Source of the DNA: an uncultured Lachnospiraceae bacterium
GTDB taxonomy: Bacteria; Bacillota; Clostridia; Lachnospirales; Lachnospiraceae
NCBI GenBank assembly: GCA_902783395.1
Contig: CACZRA010000152.1
Coordinates: forward strand, 1-8,192
Length of the DNA: 8,192 nucleotides
Reading direction: 5' to 3'
The notes under the pieces: generated by a model
The model's input: only the letters and a program-made list of their open reading frames with translations
Database searches by the model: none
Told to the model about the DNA's origin: nothing
Translations under genes and position numbers: made by a program
Shown here: positions 1-6,547 of the stretch, in pieces
How positions within the stretch are numbered: position 1 is the first letter of the stretch
Layout: every line of letters starts with the position of its first letter

Positions 1-607
1 AAGGACCTGCAGCGTTGTCAAGATCAAGCTGATCCTTTACATAGGTACCCTGAACTGTACCAACCTTGTAGTTATCGAATGTTGCATAGTAGGAAACTGC
101 ATCTGAATCCATGATAAGACGGTCATAAGCTATAACCGGGATGTTTGCTTCCTTAGCCATGTCAAGAGCCTCACCGAGTGATGAACCTTCGATAGCTGCG
201 ATAACGAGAACGTTGCATCCGCCTGAGATCATGTTCTCAACCTGTGAAAGCTGAGTAGGAACGTCGTTGTTTGCATACTGAAGGTCAACCTCATATCCTG
301 CTTCCTTCAGCTCTTTCTCCATGTTTGCGCCGTCCTGGTTCCATCTCTGAAGATCCTTGGTAGGCATTGAAACGCCGACCTTGCCGCCTTCTGCAGGAGC
401 CGTTGTCTCTGCTGCTGCATCATCTGCAGGAGCTGCTTCGTCAGCTGCAGGAGCTGCCTCTTCTGCTGCCGCATCGTCTGCAGGAGCTGCCTCTTCTGCT
501 GCCGCAGGAGCTGCTGCATCTGTTGTTGCAGCGGTGCTGCCACAGCCTGCAAGCAGAGCAGCTACCATTGTCATTGAAAGAATAGCACTGAGTAACTTTT
601 TCTTCAT
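1..607 (-). CDS. chvE: ChvE-like multiple-sugar-binding lipoprotein, N-terminal part (3' end outside window)
   Basis: Partial gene: 202 codons plus one base, open to the left edge. The ATG at 607 is preceded by GGGAGG at ten bases' spacing. The product begins MKKKLLSAILSM and has the lipobox LLAGC, with the lipidated cysteine at 22. Residues 23-75 form an Ala/Pro/Asp/Glu linker built from repeats. The binding fold then starts at VGVSMPTKDLQRWNQDG (77-93) and continues with LQYANNDVPTQLSQVENMI (109-127), NVLVIAAIEG, IPVIAYDRLIMDSD (156-169) and SYYATFDNYKVG (172-183). This matches the ChvE/MmsE-type sugar receptor pattern of the CUT2 ABC transporters more closely than XylF or RbsB. ATPase and permease genes are expected to the left but are not in the window. 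Codon use is strongly biased (CCT for Pro, GCA/GCT for Ala, ATC for Ile), as in highly expressed genes and unlike the upstream genes. It is the probable target of the YesN-like regulator. Confidence 0.9.
   Translation of the reverse strand, partial: MKKKLLSAILSMTMVAALLAGCGSTAATTDAAAPAAAEEAAPADDAAAEEAAPAADEAAPADDAAAETTAPAEGGKVGVSMPTKDLQRWNQDGANMEKELKEAGYEVDLQYANNDVPTQLSQVENMISGGCNVLVIAAIEGSSLGEALDMAKEANIPVIAYDRLIMDSDAVSYYATFDNYKVGTVQGTYVKDQLDLDNAAGP
391..510 (-). repeat. In-frame tandem repeats encoding the Ala/acidic linker of the ChvE-like protein
   Basis: CTGCAGGAGC (plus strand) occurs at 391, 424, 445 and 478, with spacings of 33, 21 and 33 bases, all multiples of three. The block 445-473 is repeated without change at 478-506, so a 33-base unit (11 codons) is nearly duplicated. 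It encodes EEAAPA and AADE/ADD type repeats in residues 34-71 of the lipoprotein. Such repeats can expand or contract without breaking the frame. Confidence 0.85.
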
Positions 608-617
608 TTCTTGTTTT

Positions 618-623
618 CCTCCC
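618..623 (-). promoter_or_regulatory. Ribosome binding site of the chvE-like gene
   Basis: GGGAGG on the minus strand, ten bases before the ATG at 607, within a purine-rich run. It fixes the start codon of the partial gene at the left edge. Confidence 0.8.
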
Positions 624-635
624 TTTTGAATTATG

Positions 636-658
636 TTGTGCCTCTTTTTGAGACACAA
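636..658 (-). repeat. Hairpin/dyad just upstream of the chvE-like ribosome site
   Basis: In the minus-strand transcript, arms TTGTGTCTC and GAGGCACAA enclose the loop AAAAA. All nine positions pair, one of them as a G-U wobble. It ends 12 bases before the GGGAGG ribosome site. It could be a 5' UTR stabilising hairpin or, at the DNA level, an operator with one mismatch. It shares the TTGTG/CACAA arms with the dyad at 748-786. Confidence 0.6.
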
Positions 659-667
659 AGGCTTTGT
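655..667 (-). repeat. Short dyad ACAAAGGCTTTGT overlapping the leader hairpin
   Basis: ACAAAGGCTTTGT reads as six-base arms ACAAAG and CTTTGT around one central G. As RNA the loop would be too tight for the full stem, so a protein-binding site is the more natural reading. It shares four bases with the dyad at 636-658, so the two could not both be occupied or folded freely. Confidence 0.4.
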
Positions 668-681
668 ACGAGTAAAATCCT

Positions 682-711
682 ATCATACTGTCAGAGAGAA
701 AAAAATAGGAA
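682..711 (-). promoter_or_regulatory. Candidate promoter for the chvE-like gene
   Basis: On the minus strand TATGAT (687-682) is one base from the sigma-A -10 consensus. At 18 bases upstream lies TTCCTA, which matches the -35 consensus at only three positions. A poor -35 box would fit a promoter that depends on an activator such as the YesN-like regulator. If it is real, transcription would start near 675, giving a leader of about 68 bases that contains the 636-658 hairpin. Confidence 0.3.
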
Positions 712-747
712 ATAATTGCAGATGTTACAGACCCGACCGGCCGGACC

Positions 748-786
748 ATAGCACAAAATTGACATTGGGCTTCAAGATTGTGCTAT
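748..786 (-). repeat. 9-bp perfect inverted repeat with inner stem, operator or RNA hairpin
   Basis: ATAGCACAA at 748-756 and TTGTGCTAT at 778-786 are perfect reverse complements, 21 bases apart. As RNA from the minus strand the interior adds a four-base stem (TTGA with TCAA) after a 2x2 mismatch, leaving a nine-base loop. It begins two bases after the xylF-like stop codon. There is no U tract after it, so it does not look like an intrinsic terminator. It could be a binding site for a dimeric regulator or a 3' stabilising hairpin. Confidence 0.6.
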
Positions 787-788
787 CG

Positions 789-1838
789 TTATCTTTCCTT
801 CAGATATACATCCTCTCTGAGATGAAAACCCGAATCTATGATAACGCTGTCCATATTGTCCTTTGTGACCATGATAGGAGGAATACTGACAAAAGGAACT
901 TCATAGCTGCCGTTTTCCATGTAAGAAACACCCGTGACGCTGTTCCCTTTTGCGAGAGAAACAGCCGATTCGGCAGCTTTTTTTGCAAGCTGTTCTATGC
1001 TTTTATATACCGTCATGGTCTGGGTCCCCTCTACTATACGCTGGCAGGCATCAAGATCTGCATCCTGTCCGACCACGGGTATTTTACCCGCCCGTCTCTT
1101 TTCGGAATAATACCGGACAGCCTGCCCGGCAAGGGAATCATTTCCGCACATTACGGCATCGGCTCTGTCAGCCTTTTCCGGATTTTCAGAAAGATAATTA
1201 AATGCCTCCTCTCCCTTCCATTCCGTAGCGTAATATATATCGAAGATATTTATCCCGTGTCCCTTTATCTCCTCGTCAAATCCCTTGTTTACGAGAAGCA
1301 CGTTATTATCCTTTGAAGGACCGTTTATCTTCATGACGCGTCCTCCGTCAGGAAGCTTGTCAATGATAGCATCAGCCATGTATTTCCCCACCATCTCGTT
1401 ATCAAAAGAAACGTACAGGTCCAGGGGGACATCCATGACAAGACGGTCATAAGCAATAACCTTTATCCCTGCATTTCTTGCCTCCTGAACTTCCTTTTTC
1501 AATGCGGTACTGTCAACTGCTATCAAAACGATGACATCCATGTTTTTATCGATAAGATACCTTATCTGTTCCTTTTGCTTTTCCACATCTCCGTTGGCGT
1601 TCTGCACATTCACCGTAGCCCCGAGATCTCTCGCCCTGGATACGAAAATATCCCTGTCCCGCTCCCAACGCTCGATCAGAAAACTGTCAAAAGCTATCCC
1701 TATCTGAATGTCATCCGGGCTTTCCCCCTGCTCCTGCGGTTCCCCCTTGTCCTCGGTATCGCTTCCGCAGGCTGCAAAAAGCATTGCGGCCGACAAAAAA
1801 ATACATATTATAATCCTGAATCTGTTTATATGTTTCAT
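789..1838 (-). CDS. xylF: XylF-like sugar-binding lipoprotein
   Basis: A 349-residue periplasmic-binding protein of the D-xylose type. The start at ATG 1838 gives a classic lipoprotein signal (basic n-region, hydrophobic core, LFAAC with the lipidated cysteine at 24), then an acidic linker to about residue 45. A GTG at 1859 would add seven residues and overlap the regulator's stop; it is less likely because it only lengthens the signal peptide. Along its whole length it follows the remembered pattern of E. coli XylF: IGIAFDSFLIERWERDRDIF with ERW at 56-58, IAYDRL (Y130), LYVSFDNEMVG (144-147), GND at 232-234, VVGQDAD (257-261), GTQTMTVYK (to 279) and an ending similar to XylF's IKDGFH (GFH 337-339). 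The gene is seven bases downstream of yesN and last in the cassette, with no transporter ATPase or permease adjoining. It may deliver sugar to a transporter encoded elsewhere or be a second sensor input. XylF family is confident; xylose as ligand is inferred. Confidence 0.9.
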   Translation of the reverse strand: MKHINRFRIIICIFLSAAMLFAACGSDTEDKGEPQEQGESPDDIQIGIAFDSFLIERWERDRDIFVSRARDLGATVNVQNANGDVEKQKEQIRYLIDKNMDVIVLIAVDSTALKKEVQEARNAGIKVIAYDRLVMDVPLDLYVSFDNEMVGKYMADAIIDKLPDGGRVMKINGPSKDNNVLLVNKGFDEEIKGHGINIFDIYYATEWKGEEAFNYLSENPEKADRADAVMCGNDSLAGQAVRYYSEKRRAGKIPVVGQDADLDACQRIVEGTQTMTVYKSIEQLAKKAAESAVSLAKGNSVTGVSYMENGSYEVPFVSIPPIMVTKDNMDSVIIDSGFHLREDVYLKER

Positions 1839-1845
1839 GATCCTT

Positions 1846-3438
1846 CTATTCCTGTACACTGCCTGACCTGTATTCCGTCGGGGTCACTCCGACTGCCTTT
1901 TTAAATATCCTCGAAAAATAATTCGGATCGGAATAACCCGCTTTAATACATATATCCTTGATGGAAAGCTCCGGATCCTTCATCAGCTCCTTTGCGCTTT
2001 CTATCCTGAGCCTCGTCAGGTATTCAAGAAATGTCTCGCCTGTTTCTTCCTTGAAAAGCCTTGTAAAATAATAAGGGCTGACATCCACCCTGCCCGACAC
2101 CTCATCAAGCGAAATGTCACTCGAATAATTTTCTGCGATATACCGTTTTGCTTCCTCCACAATGCTGTCAAGCTTCTCTTCTTTTTTTGATGTGACATTA
2201 CGCGCGGCTTCGCTCATCTTTCCGGTAAACCAGGTCTCAAGCTCATCGAAATCCACGCACTCTGTCACAGCCGGGAGATAATCCGACCGGTGAAGGAAGC
2301 GGTATGTCATTCCTCCTGACTCATATGAAAGCTTCTCCGCCCATAGTACAAATTCAAGGCATTTTAATCTGGCATCTATCAAAGCCTCCGGATAGGTCTC
2401 CCTCATCCATGCGAAGAACCTGGTCGCATATTCACTTGTAAGTCCTACGTCTCCGGATCCGACTGCAGCAAAAAGCCGTTTTTCAAGATCTGCGGGATAG
2501 TCTTCTTCATAGGCACACCCCACCGGAAGGTCGCTCGCGTGGGCAACTCCCGCCGTTGAAAGATGCAGGGCAGTCAAAGCATCCTTATAGGAAGCTGTAG
2601 CGGCCTCAACAGGCTGAACGGATCCTATTCCGATCCTTGCACTTATCCCGGTTTTTTCCAGAAGCTCCCGCAGAAGCTCCTCGCTTCTTTCTATTATCCT
2701 TACCCTGTCACTGTATTCCATTTTTTTGTTTCGGACGGGAAAGAAGCATATTATCTTGTTCGAAAGGAGCGGCCCCGTTACACAGTTCAGTCTTACTCTT
2801 ATCATATCCCTTATCTTTGTGTACTCGGACTGGACTCTTATCCCCGATCCCACAGGGTTTTCCGAACCGGATTCCGCGTCAATGACAGAGAGTACCATCA
2901 TATATCCGTAATCCTCTTCTATGCCAAGCAGATTCTTGTAATTTCCGGTAACCTCCCTGCTCTCCTGAAAAAGGATGGAATAAATAAATCCGTTCTCTAT
3001 CACCGGTGTGACGGTCTCGATCTTTTCACGGATGGAAAGCTCCTGTCTGCGTCTTTCCTTTGCGGCATCTATCTGTTTCATGGCACGCCCCAGCACATCA
3101 ACTATCATCTCCTTGCTGAAAGGCTTGTTCAGATAATCGAGTACACCCAGATTGATAGCCTCTTTTGCATAATCGAACTTGTCATAGGCGCTTAATATGA
3201 TAAAGATCGTAGAAGAATTTGATTTGCGGATCTCTCTCATCGCCTCTATACCGTTTATCCCCGGCATCTGTATATCCATAAAGGCAATGTCCGGCCTGAA
3301 GGTCTCTGCCAGTTCTATCACTGCCCTTCCCGTTTTTGCCGTTTCTGTTTCACAGAGCCCCGCATACTCCTTGTCTATGATAAATTTGATGGAATCGGTG
3401 ACGATCCCTTCGTCATCCGCAAGCATTATCCTGTACAT
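1846..3438 (-). CDS. yesN: Response regulator with AraC-type DNA-binding domain, YesN-like
   Basis: A 530-residue transcription regulator. The receiver domain (about 1-120) has the acidic cluster D8-D9-E10, the phospho-acceptor D55 in FMDIQMPG, S83 in LSAYD and K105 in NKPF, so every key phosphorylation residue is present. A middle region (about 135-420) with IGIGSVQPVEAATASYKDAL is typical of long YesN proteins. The C-terminal 100 residues hold two AraC-type helix-turn-helix motifs: ISLDEVSGRVDVSPYYFTRLFKEETG and LSIKDICIKAGYSDPNYFSRIFKK, ending GVTPTEYR. It starts nine bases after the kinase stop; GGAGGAG lies about 12 bases upstream of the ATG, a rather long spacing. It should be phosphorylated by the adjacent kinase and act mainly as an activator of carbohydrate-uptake genes. 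The nearest candidate target is the chvE-like gene at 607, which has inverted repeats in its upstream region. Confidence 0.95.
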   Translation of the reverse strand: MYRIMLADDEGIVTDSIKFIIDKEYAGLCETETAKTGRAVIELAETFRPDIAFMDIQMPGINGIEAMREIRKSNSSTIFIILSAYDKFDYAKEAINLGVLDYLNKPFSKEMIVDVLGRAMKQIDAAKERRRQELSIREKIETVTPVIENGFIYSILFQESREVTGNYKNLLGIEEDYGYMMVLSVIDAESGSENPVGSGIRVQSEYTKIRDMIRVRLNCVTGPLLSNKIICFFPVRNKKMEYSDRVRIIERSEELLRELLEKTGISARIGIGSVQPVEAATASYKDALTALHLSTAGVAHASDLPVGCAYEEDYPADLEKRLFAAVGSGDVGLTSEYATRFFAWMRETYPEALIDARLKCLEFVLWAEKLSYESGGMTYRFLHRSDYLPAVTECVDFDELETWFTGKMSEAARNVTSKKEEKLDSIVEEAKRYIAENYSSDISLDEVSGRVDVSPYYFTRLFKEETGETFLEYLTRLRIESAKELMKDPELSIKDICIKAGYSDPNYFSRIFKKAVGVTPTEYRSGSVQE

Positions 3439-3447
3439 ATGTCCGGA

Positions 3448-4773
3448 TCACTCCTCCGAAGGTATCGGTATAAGGATATCCACTATTGTTCCCTTATCCT
3501 CACCTTCACTGAAAATGTGCATAACCTCTTCCCTGTCGTAGAAAAGCCTCAGTCTTGACATCACGTTTGCTATACCGACTCCGTTAGAATCCTTCATAAC
3601 ACTGTCATTCTCGGAGGCAGCAGCGTTGCCTGACAGAACGGCTCTTATCCGCTCCGCGCTCATTCCCACACCGTTATCCTCTATCCTTACTCTTATGAGC
3701 TCCGCCAGTCTTTCGACCTTAAGAATTATGCGTTTTTCCCTCTCAATATTCCTTATTCCGTAGTTTACGGCATTCTCGACTATGGGCTGAAGTATCATAC
3801 CGGGAACCGGGACCGAAAGACAGTCCTCCTCAAGCTCCTTTGAAAAATGTATCTCTCCGGAAAAACGCACATTCAGGATATGGATATAATTATCCACCAA
3901 AGCTATCTCCTGTTCAAGGGTTGTCTCCTTATCCTCCCCTTTTATCCTGTAACGGAAAAATGCCGCCACATTCTGCAGATATCCCGAGGTTTTATTCGCA
4001 TCCTCAAGCATGGCAAGCTGTGCGCCGGCATTCAGGGTATTATAAAGGAAATGAGGATTTATCTGCGCCTGCAGATATTTTAGCTCAGCATCCTTCAGAT
4101 GGGTCTCCATCATTATTTCCTTCTGACGCACGGGATCCAGTATGTTTTTCGTCATGACCGAAGTCAGCAGGATATTTATCAGCGCGACTATGATTATGAC
4201 TGACATGGTCACTATGGCCAGAGATCTCAGTGATGCCCTCAACGCCGCATATTTTTCGGAATTTCTTCTGAACTGTTCGTTGTTCAGCTTGTAGATATAT
4301 GAATTGATATATCCGTATATCCTCTCCGATCTTTCATAGCCTGCATTGTATTTTTCCACGACTCTTCCGCGCTTTGCCTGTATCGTCTCATCCGCAGCCG
4401 AAAGGTAGCTGTCGGAAAGTCCTTCAATATCCTGAAGGATCGCCGCCGTATCCCTTCCGTGTCCCTGAAGGACAAGATCGGAAAGGCAGTCCCTGTATAC
4501 CTGGCAGGCATCGTAATACTGCTCCATGGAATCCGTGGATTTTGTATTTAAGTACTCCGTCATGCTGCTCCGAACAAGACCGAGCGCATCCGACATTTCC
4601 CCGATAGTGACGTTTGTGGAATAGACCTTGTTTATTACATCAATGGCCCTGCTTATATAAAAGAAGAGCACGATATTTACCGTGATTATGATCATGGAAG
4701 ACAACACGGTGAGAATGACCATGTTGGTCTGTACCGTTGACTTCTCCTTAGGGGAATCATCAGATCTCCTCAT
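3448..4773 (-). CDS. yesM: Sensor histidine kinase, YesM/LytS type
   Basis: A 441-residue membrane kinase of the His_kinase (PF06580) plus HATPase_c type. Transmembrane segments lie at about 19-40 and 185-207, enclosing an extracytoplasmic region of roughly 145 residues that looks helical and has no recognised ligand-binding domain. The phospho-acceptor is H241 in QINPHFLYNTLN. The ATPase domain shows the N box PIVENAVNYGI (N334), the G1 motif DNGVGM (366-371) and the G2 motif GVGIANV (398-404). The segment between the second membrane helix and the kinase core is short, with only the first half of a HAMP domain. The ATG at 4773 is chosen because GGGGAG lies seven bases upstream; the ATG at 4797 would add eight residues but lacks a ribosome site. 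The start overlaps the upstream binding-protein gene by 14 bases, so the two are probably translationally coupled. The likely input is that protein through the extracytoplasmic domain, and the likely target is the regulator 9 bases downstream. Confidence 0.93.
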   Translation of the reverse strand: MRRSDDSPKEKSTVQTNMVILTVLSSMIIITVNIVLFFYISRAIDVINKVYSTNVTIGEMSDALGLVRSSMTEYLNTKSTDSMEQYYDACQVYRDCLSDLVLQGHGRDTAAILQDIEGLSDSYLSAADETIQAKRGRVVEKYNAGYERSERIYGYINSYIYKLNNEQFRRNSEKYAALRASLRSLAIVTMSVIIIVALINILLTSVMTKNILDPVRQKEIMMETHLKDAELKYLQAQINPHFLYNTLNAGAQLAMLEDANKTSGYLQNVAAFFRYRIKGEDKETTLEQEIALVDNYIHILNVRFSGEIHFSKELEEDCLSVPVPGMILQPIVENAVNYGIRNIEREKRIILKVERLAELIRVRIEDNGVGMSAERIRAVLSGNAAASENDSVMKDSNGVGIANVMSRLRLFYDREEVMHIFSEGEDKGTIVDILIPIPSEE

Positions 4774-5797
4774 CCGTTTTCTCCCCTTCTTTTTCATTCA
4801 TATACTCAACGATATTATCCGCTGTCACGACACGTATATCTACAGGCAGATACTCATTTACGTTCCCGTAATCCTCATATTCCTTAAGGGCTTCTATGCA
4901 ATATTCTCCCATCCTTTCCGTATCCATTGTAAGGGTTGCATAGATTATTTTTTTCTGGATGGAAGAAAGGATCGTGCTGTTTTCGTAAAACCCGTACACG
5001 ACAGTCTGTCCGACCCTGTTGTAATCCACAAGAGACTGGCATACGCAGGTGGTATATATCTCATTGAGGCATATGATCACATCCGGGAGTTCATCGTTCT
5101 TCATTATAAGTGCACTTATGCTTTCTTCCGCTCCGAATGCCGAAGTATCGGGGACAGCCATGGTCTCAAGCTTAAAGCTTGAAGTCGCCTCCGCTTTGTC
5201 GATCGTTTCCCTTATTCCCTGAAAGATTATATTCTGGCTTGAATCCTCAGCATCCGGGCTCATCAGTATCAACACTCTCTTTTGATCGTCAGTCGCTCTC
5301 TTAAGAAGCTCCTTGCCGTAGTTGACACCAAGATCGTAATATCCGAAACCGACATAGGATTTTCTTGCGGAAGACGTATTGTCGCTTGCCACGGTGACAA
5401 CAGGTATCCCCTTTTTTTCGGCAAGGTCTATCAGCTCCCTCATCTCCTCGCTTTCCCCCGCGTCGACAACTATCCCGTCCACGCCGGCATCAATGGAAAG
5501 CTCCATCATTTCATATTTATCACCGGAAAAAGAAAGATTGGCTCCTATGTTTTCAAGGTAGTCCCCGTCATTCTCCGCCTCTCCGTATGCCCCCTCGAAA
5601 ATAGAGCCGTAAAATCCATCCTGGATATTTTCGCAGATAAAGGCATAGTGCTTTCCGACGAGACCGTCTCCGCCCTCCTCAAGAATGCGAAACATACTGT
5701 TTCCGTAAAATATAACACATCCTACGGTGACAATGGTCACGATGAACATCGTCAGAAGCATTATGACCGCAAGCTTTTTGTAGTTAAGCTCCTTCAC
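4760..5797 (-). CDS. Membrane-anchored periplasmic-binding protein, sugar-sensor partner (XylFII-like)
   Basis: A 345-residue protein with a GTG start, preceded by GAGGA at six bases' spacing. Residues 9-31 form one hydrophobic segment after a lysine-containing N-terminus. C27 has VG before it but threonine at -3, a poor lipobox, so a permanent membrane anchor is more likely than a lipoprotein. The rest reads as a type I periplasmic-binding fold: YAFICENIQDGFYGSIFEGA (about 51-70), AGVDGIVVDAGES (about 104-116), KKGIPVVTVASDN (about 128-140), YVGFGYYDLGVNYGKELL and PDVIICLNE (about 238-246). It is the first gene of a binding-protein/kinase/regulator set and overlaps the kinase by 14 bases. 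This matches the order xylFII-lytS-yesN of Clostridium beijerinckii, where the tethered protein binds xylose and activates the kinase. Fold and anchoring are well supported; the sensory role comes from context and the ligand is unknown. A LacI-type repressor is excluded because no helix-turn-helix precedes the binding fold. Confidence 0.8.
   Translation of the reverse strand: MKELNYKKLAVIMLLTMFIVTIVTVGCVIFYGNSMFRILEEGGDGLVGKHYAFICENIQDGFYGSIFEGAYGEAENDGDYLENIGANLSFSGDKYEMMELSIDAGVDGIVVDAGESEEMRELIDLAEKKGIPVVTVASDNTSSARKSYVGFGYYDLGVNYGKELLKRATDDQKRVLILMSPDAEDSSQNIIFQGIRETIDKAEATSSFKLETMAVPDTSAFGAEESISALIMKNDELPDVIICLNEIYTTCVCQSLVDYNRVGQTVVYGFYENSTILSSIQKKIIYATLTMDTERMGEYCIEALKEYEDYGNVNEYLPVDIRVVTADNIVEYMNEKEGEKTDEEI
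4781..4786 (-). promoter_or_regulatory. Ribosome binding site that decides the kinase start
   Basis: GGGGAG on the minus strand, seven bases before the ATG at 4773 and inside the last codons of the upstream binding-protein gene. The alternative ATG at 4797 has no comparable site, so the shorter kinase start is preferred. Confidence 0.75.
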
Positions 5798-5806
5798 ACC
5801 CGATCC

Positions 5807-6547
5807 TCATTTCTCCAGTCTGTAAACAAGCCACGACAGTACGACCATTGCCGCCGTCTCTGTACGGAGTATCCTGTGTCCCAGCGTAACAGGGCATATG
5901 CCTGCCTCTTCGGCGGCAGCTATCTCTTCTTCGGCAAAGCCGCCCTCCGGTCCTATGAACAGTGCAAGAGCGCATCCCGGTCTGACCGAATCCATTATCT
6001 TTCTTGTCCTGTCAAAATCCTCAGCGAGCTCGTAGGGAATGATCCTTATATCGCATGCTCCGGCAAAGGCTGCCGCCTCCTTGAAATCCATGATCTCGTG
6101 AACCACGGGAACGGTATTCCGGTTACTCTGCTTCGCAGCTGCCTCTGATATGGAATTCCATCTTTCAACCTTAGCCAGAGCCTTTTTTCCTGTAAGATTA
6201 ACGATACATCTTTTTGATCTCACGGGAATGATATCCGATACCCCGAGCTCCACTGATTTCTGGATTATAAATTCCATCTTATCCGATTTCGGCAGAGACT
6301 GGAACAGATACACGCGCACGGGAAGCTCTGTATCCGCTTCCTTAATAAAATCGAGTCTGCAGTGCACCGCATCCTCCGAATAGCCCTCTATATGACACCG
6401 GTATTCATTTCCCGATACACCGTCAGAAACAGAGATCACCTCTCCCTTTTTCATTCTGAGGACATTTCTTATGTGGTTATAATCATCTCCGCGGATATAA
6501 ATATCATGATCCGTTATATCCTCGGGAGCCGTAAAAAAATGCTGCAT
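5807..6547 (-). CDS. rsmE: 16S rRNA (uracil-1498-N3)-methyltransferase RsmE
   Basis: A 246-residue SPOUT-fold enzyme that uses S-adenosylmethionine to methylate N3 of U1498 in 16S rRNA of the assembled 30S subunit. The N-terminus has the PUA-like start MQHFF and HIRNVLRMKKGE. The methyltransferase half has EAAAKQSNR (about 135-143), the SAM-binding loop FIGPEGGFAEEE (about 197-208) and the trefoil-knot motif LGHRILRTETAA (about 222-233), all RsmE hallmarks. The length is normal for the family. Its ATG overlaps the TAA of the desulfurase (TAATG), which suggests translational coupling. Its TGA sits inside TGAGGA, which also forms the ribosome site of the next gene 9 bases on, so rsmE and the sensing cassette are probably co-transcribed. 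In many Bacillota rsmE follows prmA; here the neighbours are nifS and mtaB instead. Confidence 0.95.
   Translation of the reverse strand: MQHFFTAPEDITDHDIYIRGDDYNHIRNVLRMKKGEVISVSDGVSGNEYRCHIEGYSEDAVHCRLDFIKEADTELPVRVYLFQSLPKSDKMEFIIQKSVELGVSDIIPVRSKRCIVNLTGKKALAKVERWNSISEAAAKQSNRNTVPVVHEIMDFKEAAAFAGACDIRIIPYELAEDFDRTRKIMDSVRPGCALALFIGPEGGFAEEEIAAAEEAGICPVTLGHRILRTETAAMVVLSWLVYRLEK

Larger units (their letters stand above)
608..788 (-). promoter_or_regulatory. Intergenic region upstream of the chvE-like gene, probable control region
   Basis: The only sizeable gap in the window, 181 bases between the xylF-like stop and the chvE-like start. I found no credible open reading frame here. It holds, in transcription order, a long inverted repeat over the upstream stop region (748-786), a short GC-rich block (731-746), a run of seven T followed by CT repeats (about 695-707), a weak promoter-like hexamer (682-687), two overlapping dyads (655-667 and 636-658) and the ribosome site (618-623). 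No hairpin followed by a U tract is visible, so read-through from the cassette cannot be excluded. Confidence 0.7.

Noticed and set aside
391..510. CRISPR-like or mobile repeat array
   Set aside because: Repeats are short, in frame, spaced by multiples of three and encode a low-complexity linker; there are no unique spacers.
357..629. Plus-strand Ala/Ser-rich open frame (and a Gln/Leu-rich minus-strand frame over the same bases)
   Set aside because: Both are shadows of the GCA/GCT repeat linker of the ChvE-like gene, which reads through in the third frame with a lipobox, a ribosome site and a conserved binding fold.
636..658. Riboswitch in the chvE-like leader
   Set aside because: Only a single simple hairpin is present, with none of the conserved cores of known riboswitch classes.
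655..692. Alternative promoter with CTGACA as -35 and TACAAA as -10
   Set aside because: The spacing between the two hexamers is 20 bases, too long for a standard sigma-A promoter.
748..786. Intrinsic terminator for the sensing cassette
   Set aside because: The hairpin is convincing but neither strand has a U tract directly after it.
633..1316. Plus-strand open frame of 227 codons across the intergenic region and xylF-like gene
   Set aside because: It lies antisense to a clearly conserved gene, has no ribosome site and its product has no recognisable domain.
5282..6148. Plus-strand open frame of 288 codons antisense to rsmE and the anchored binding protein
   Set aside because: It crosses two well-supported genes on the other strand and shows no family motif.
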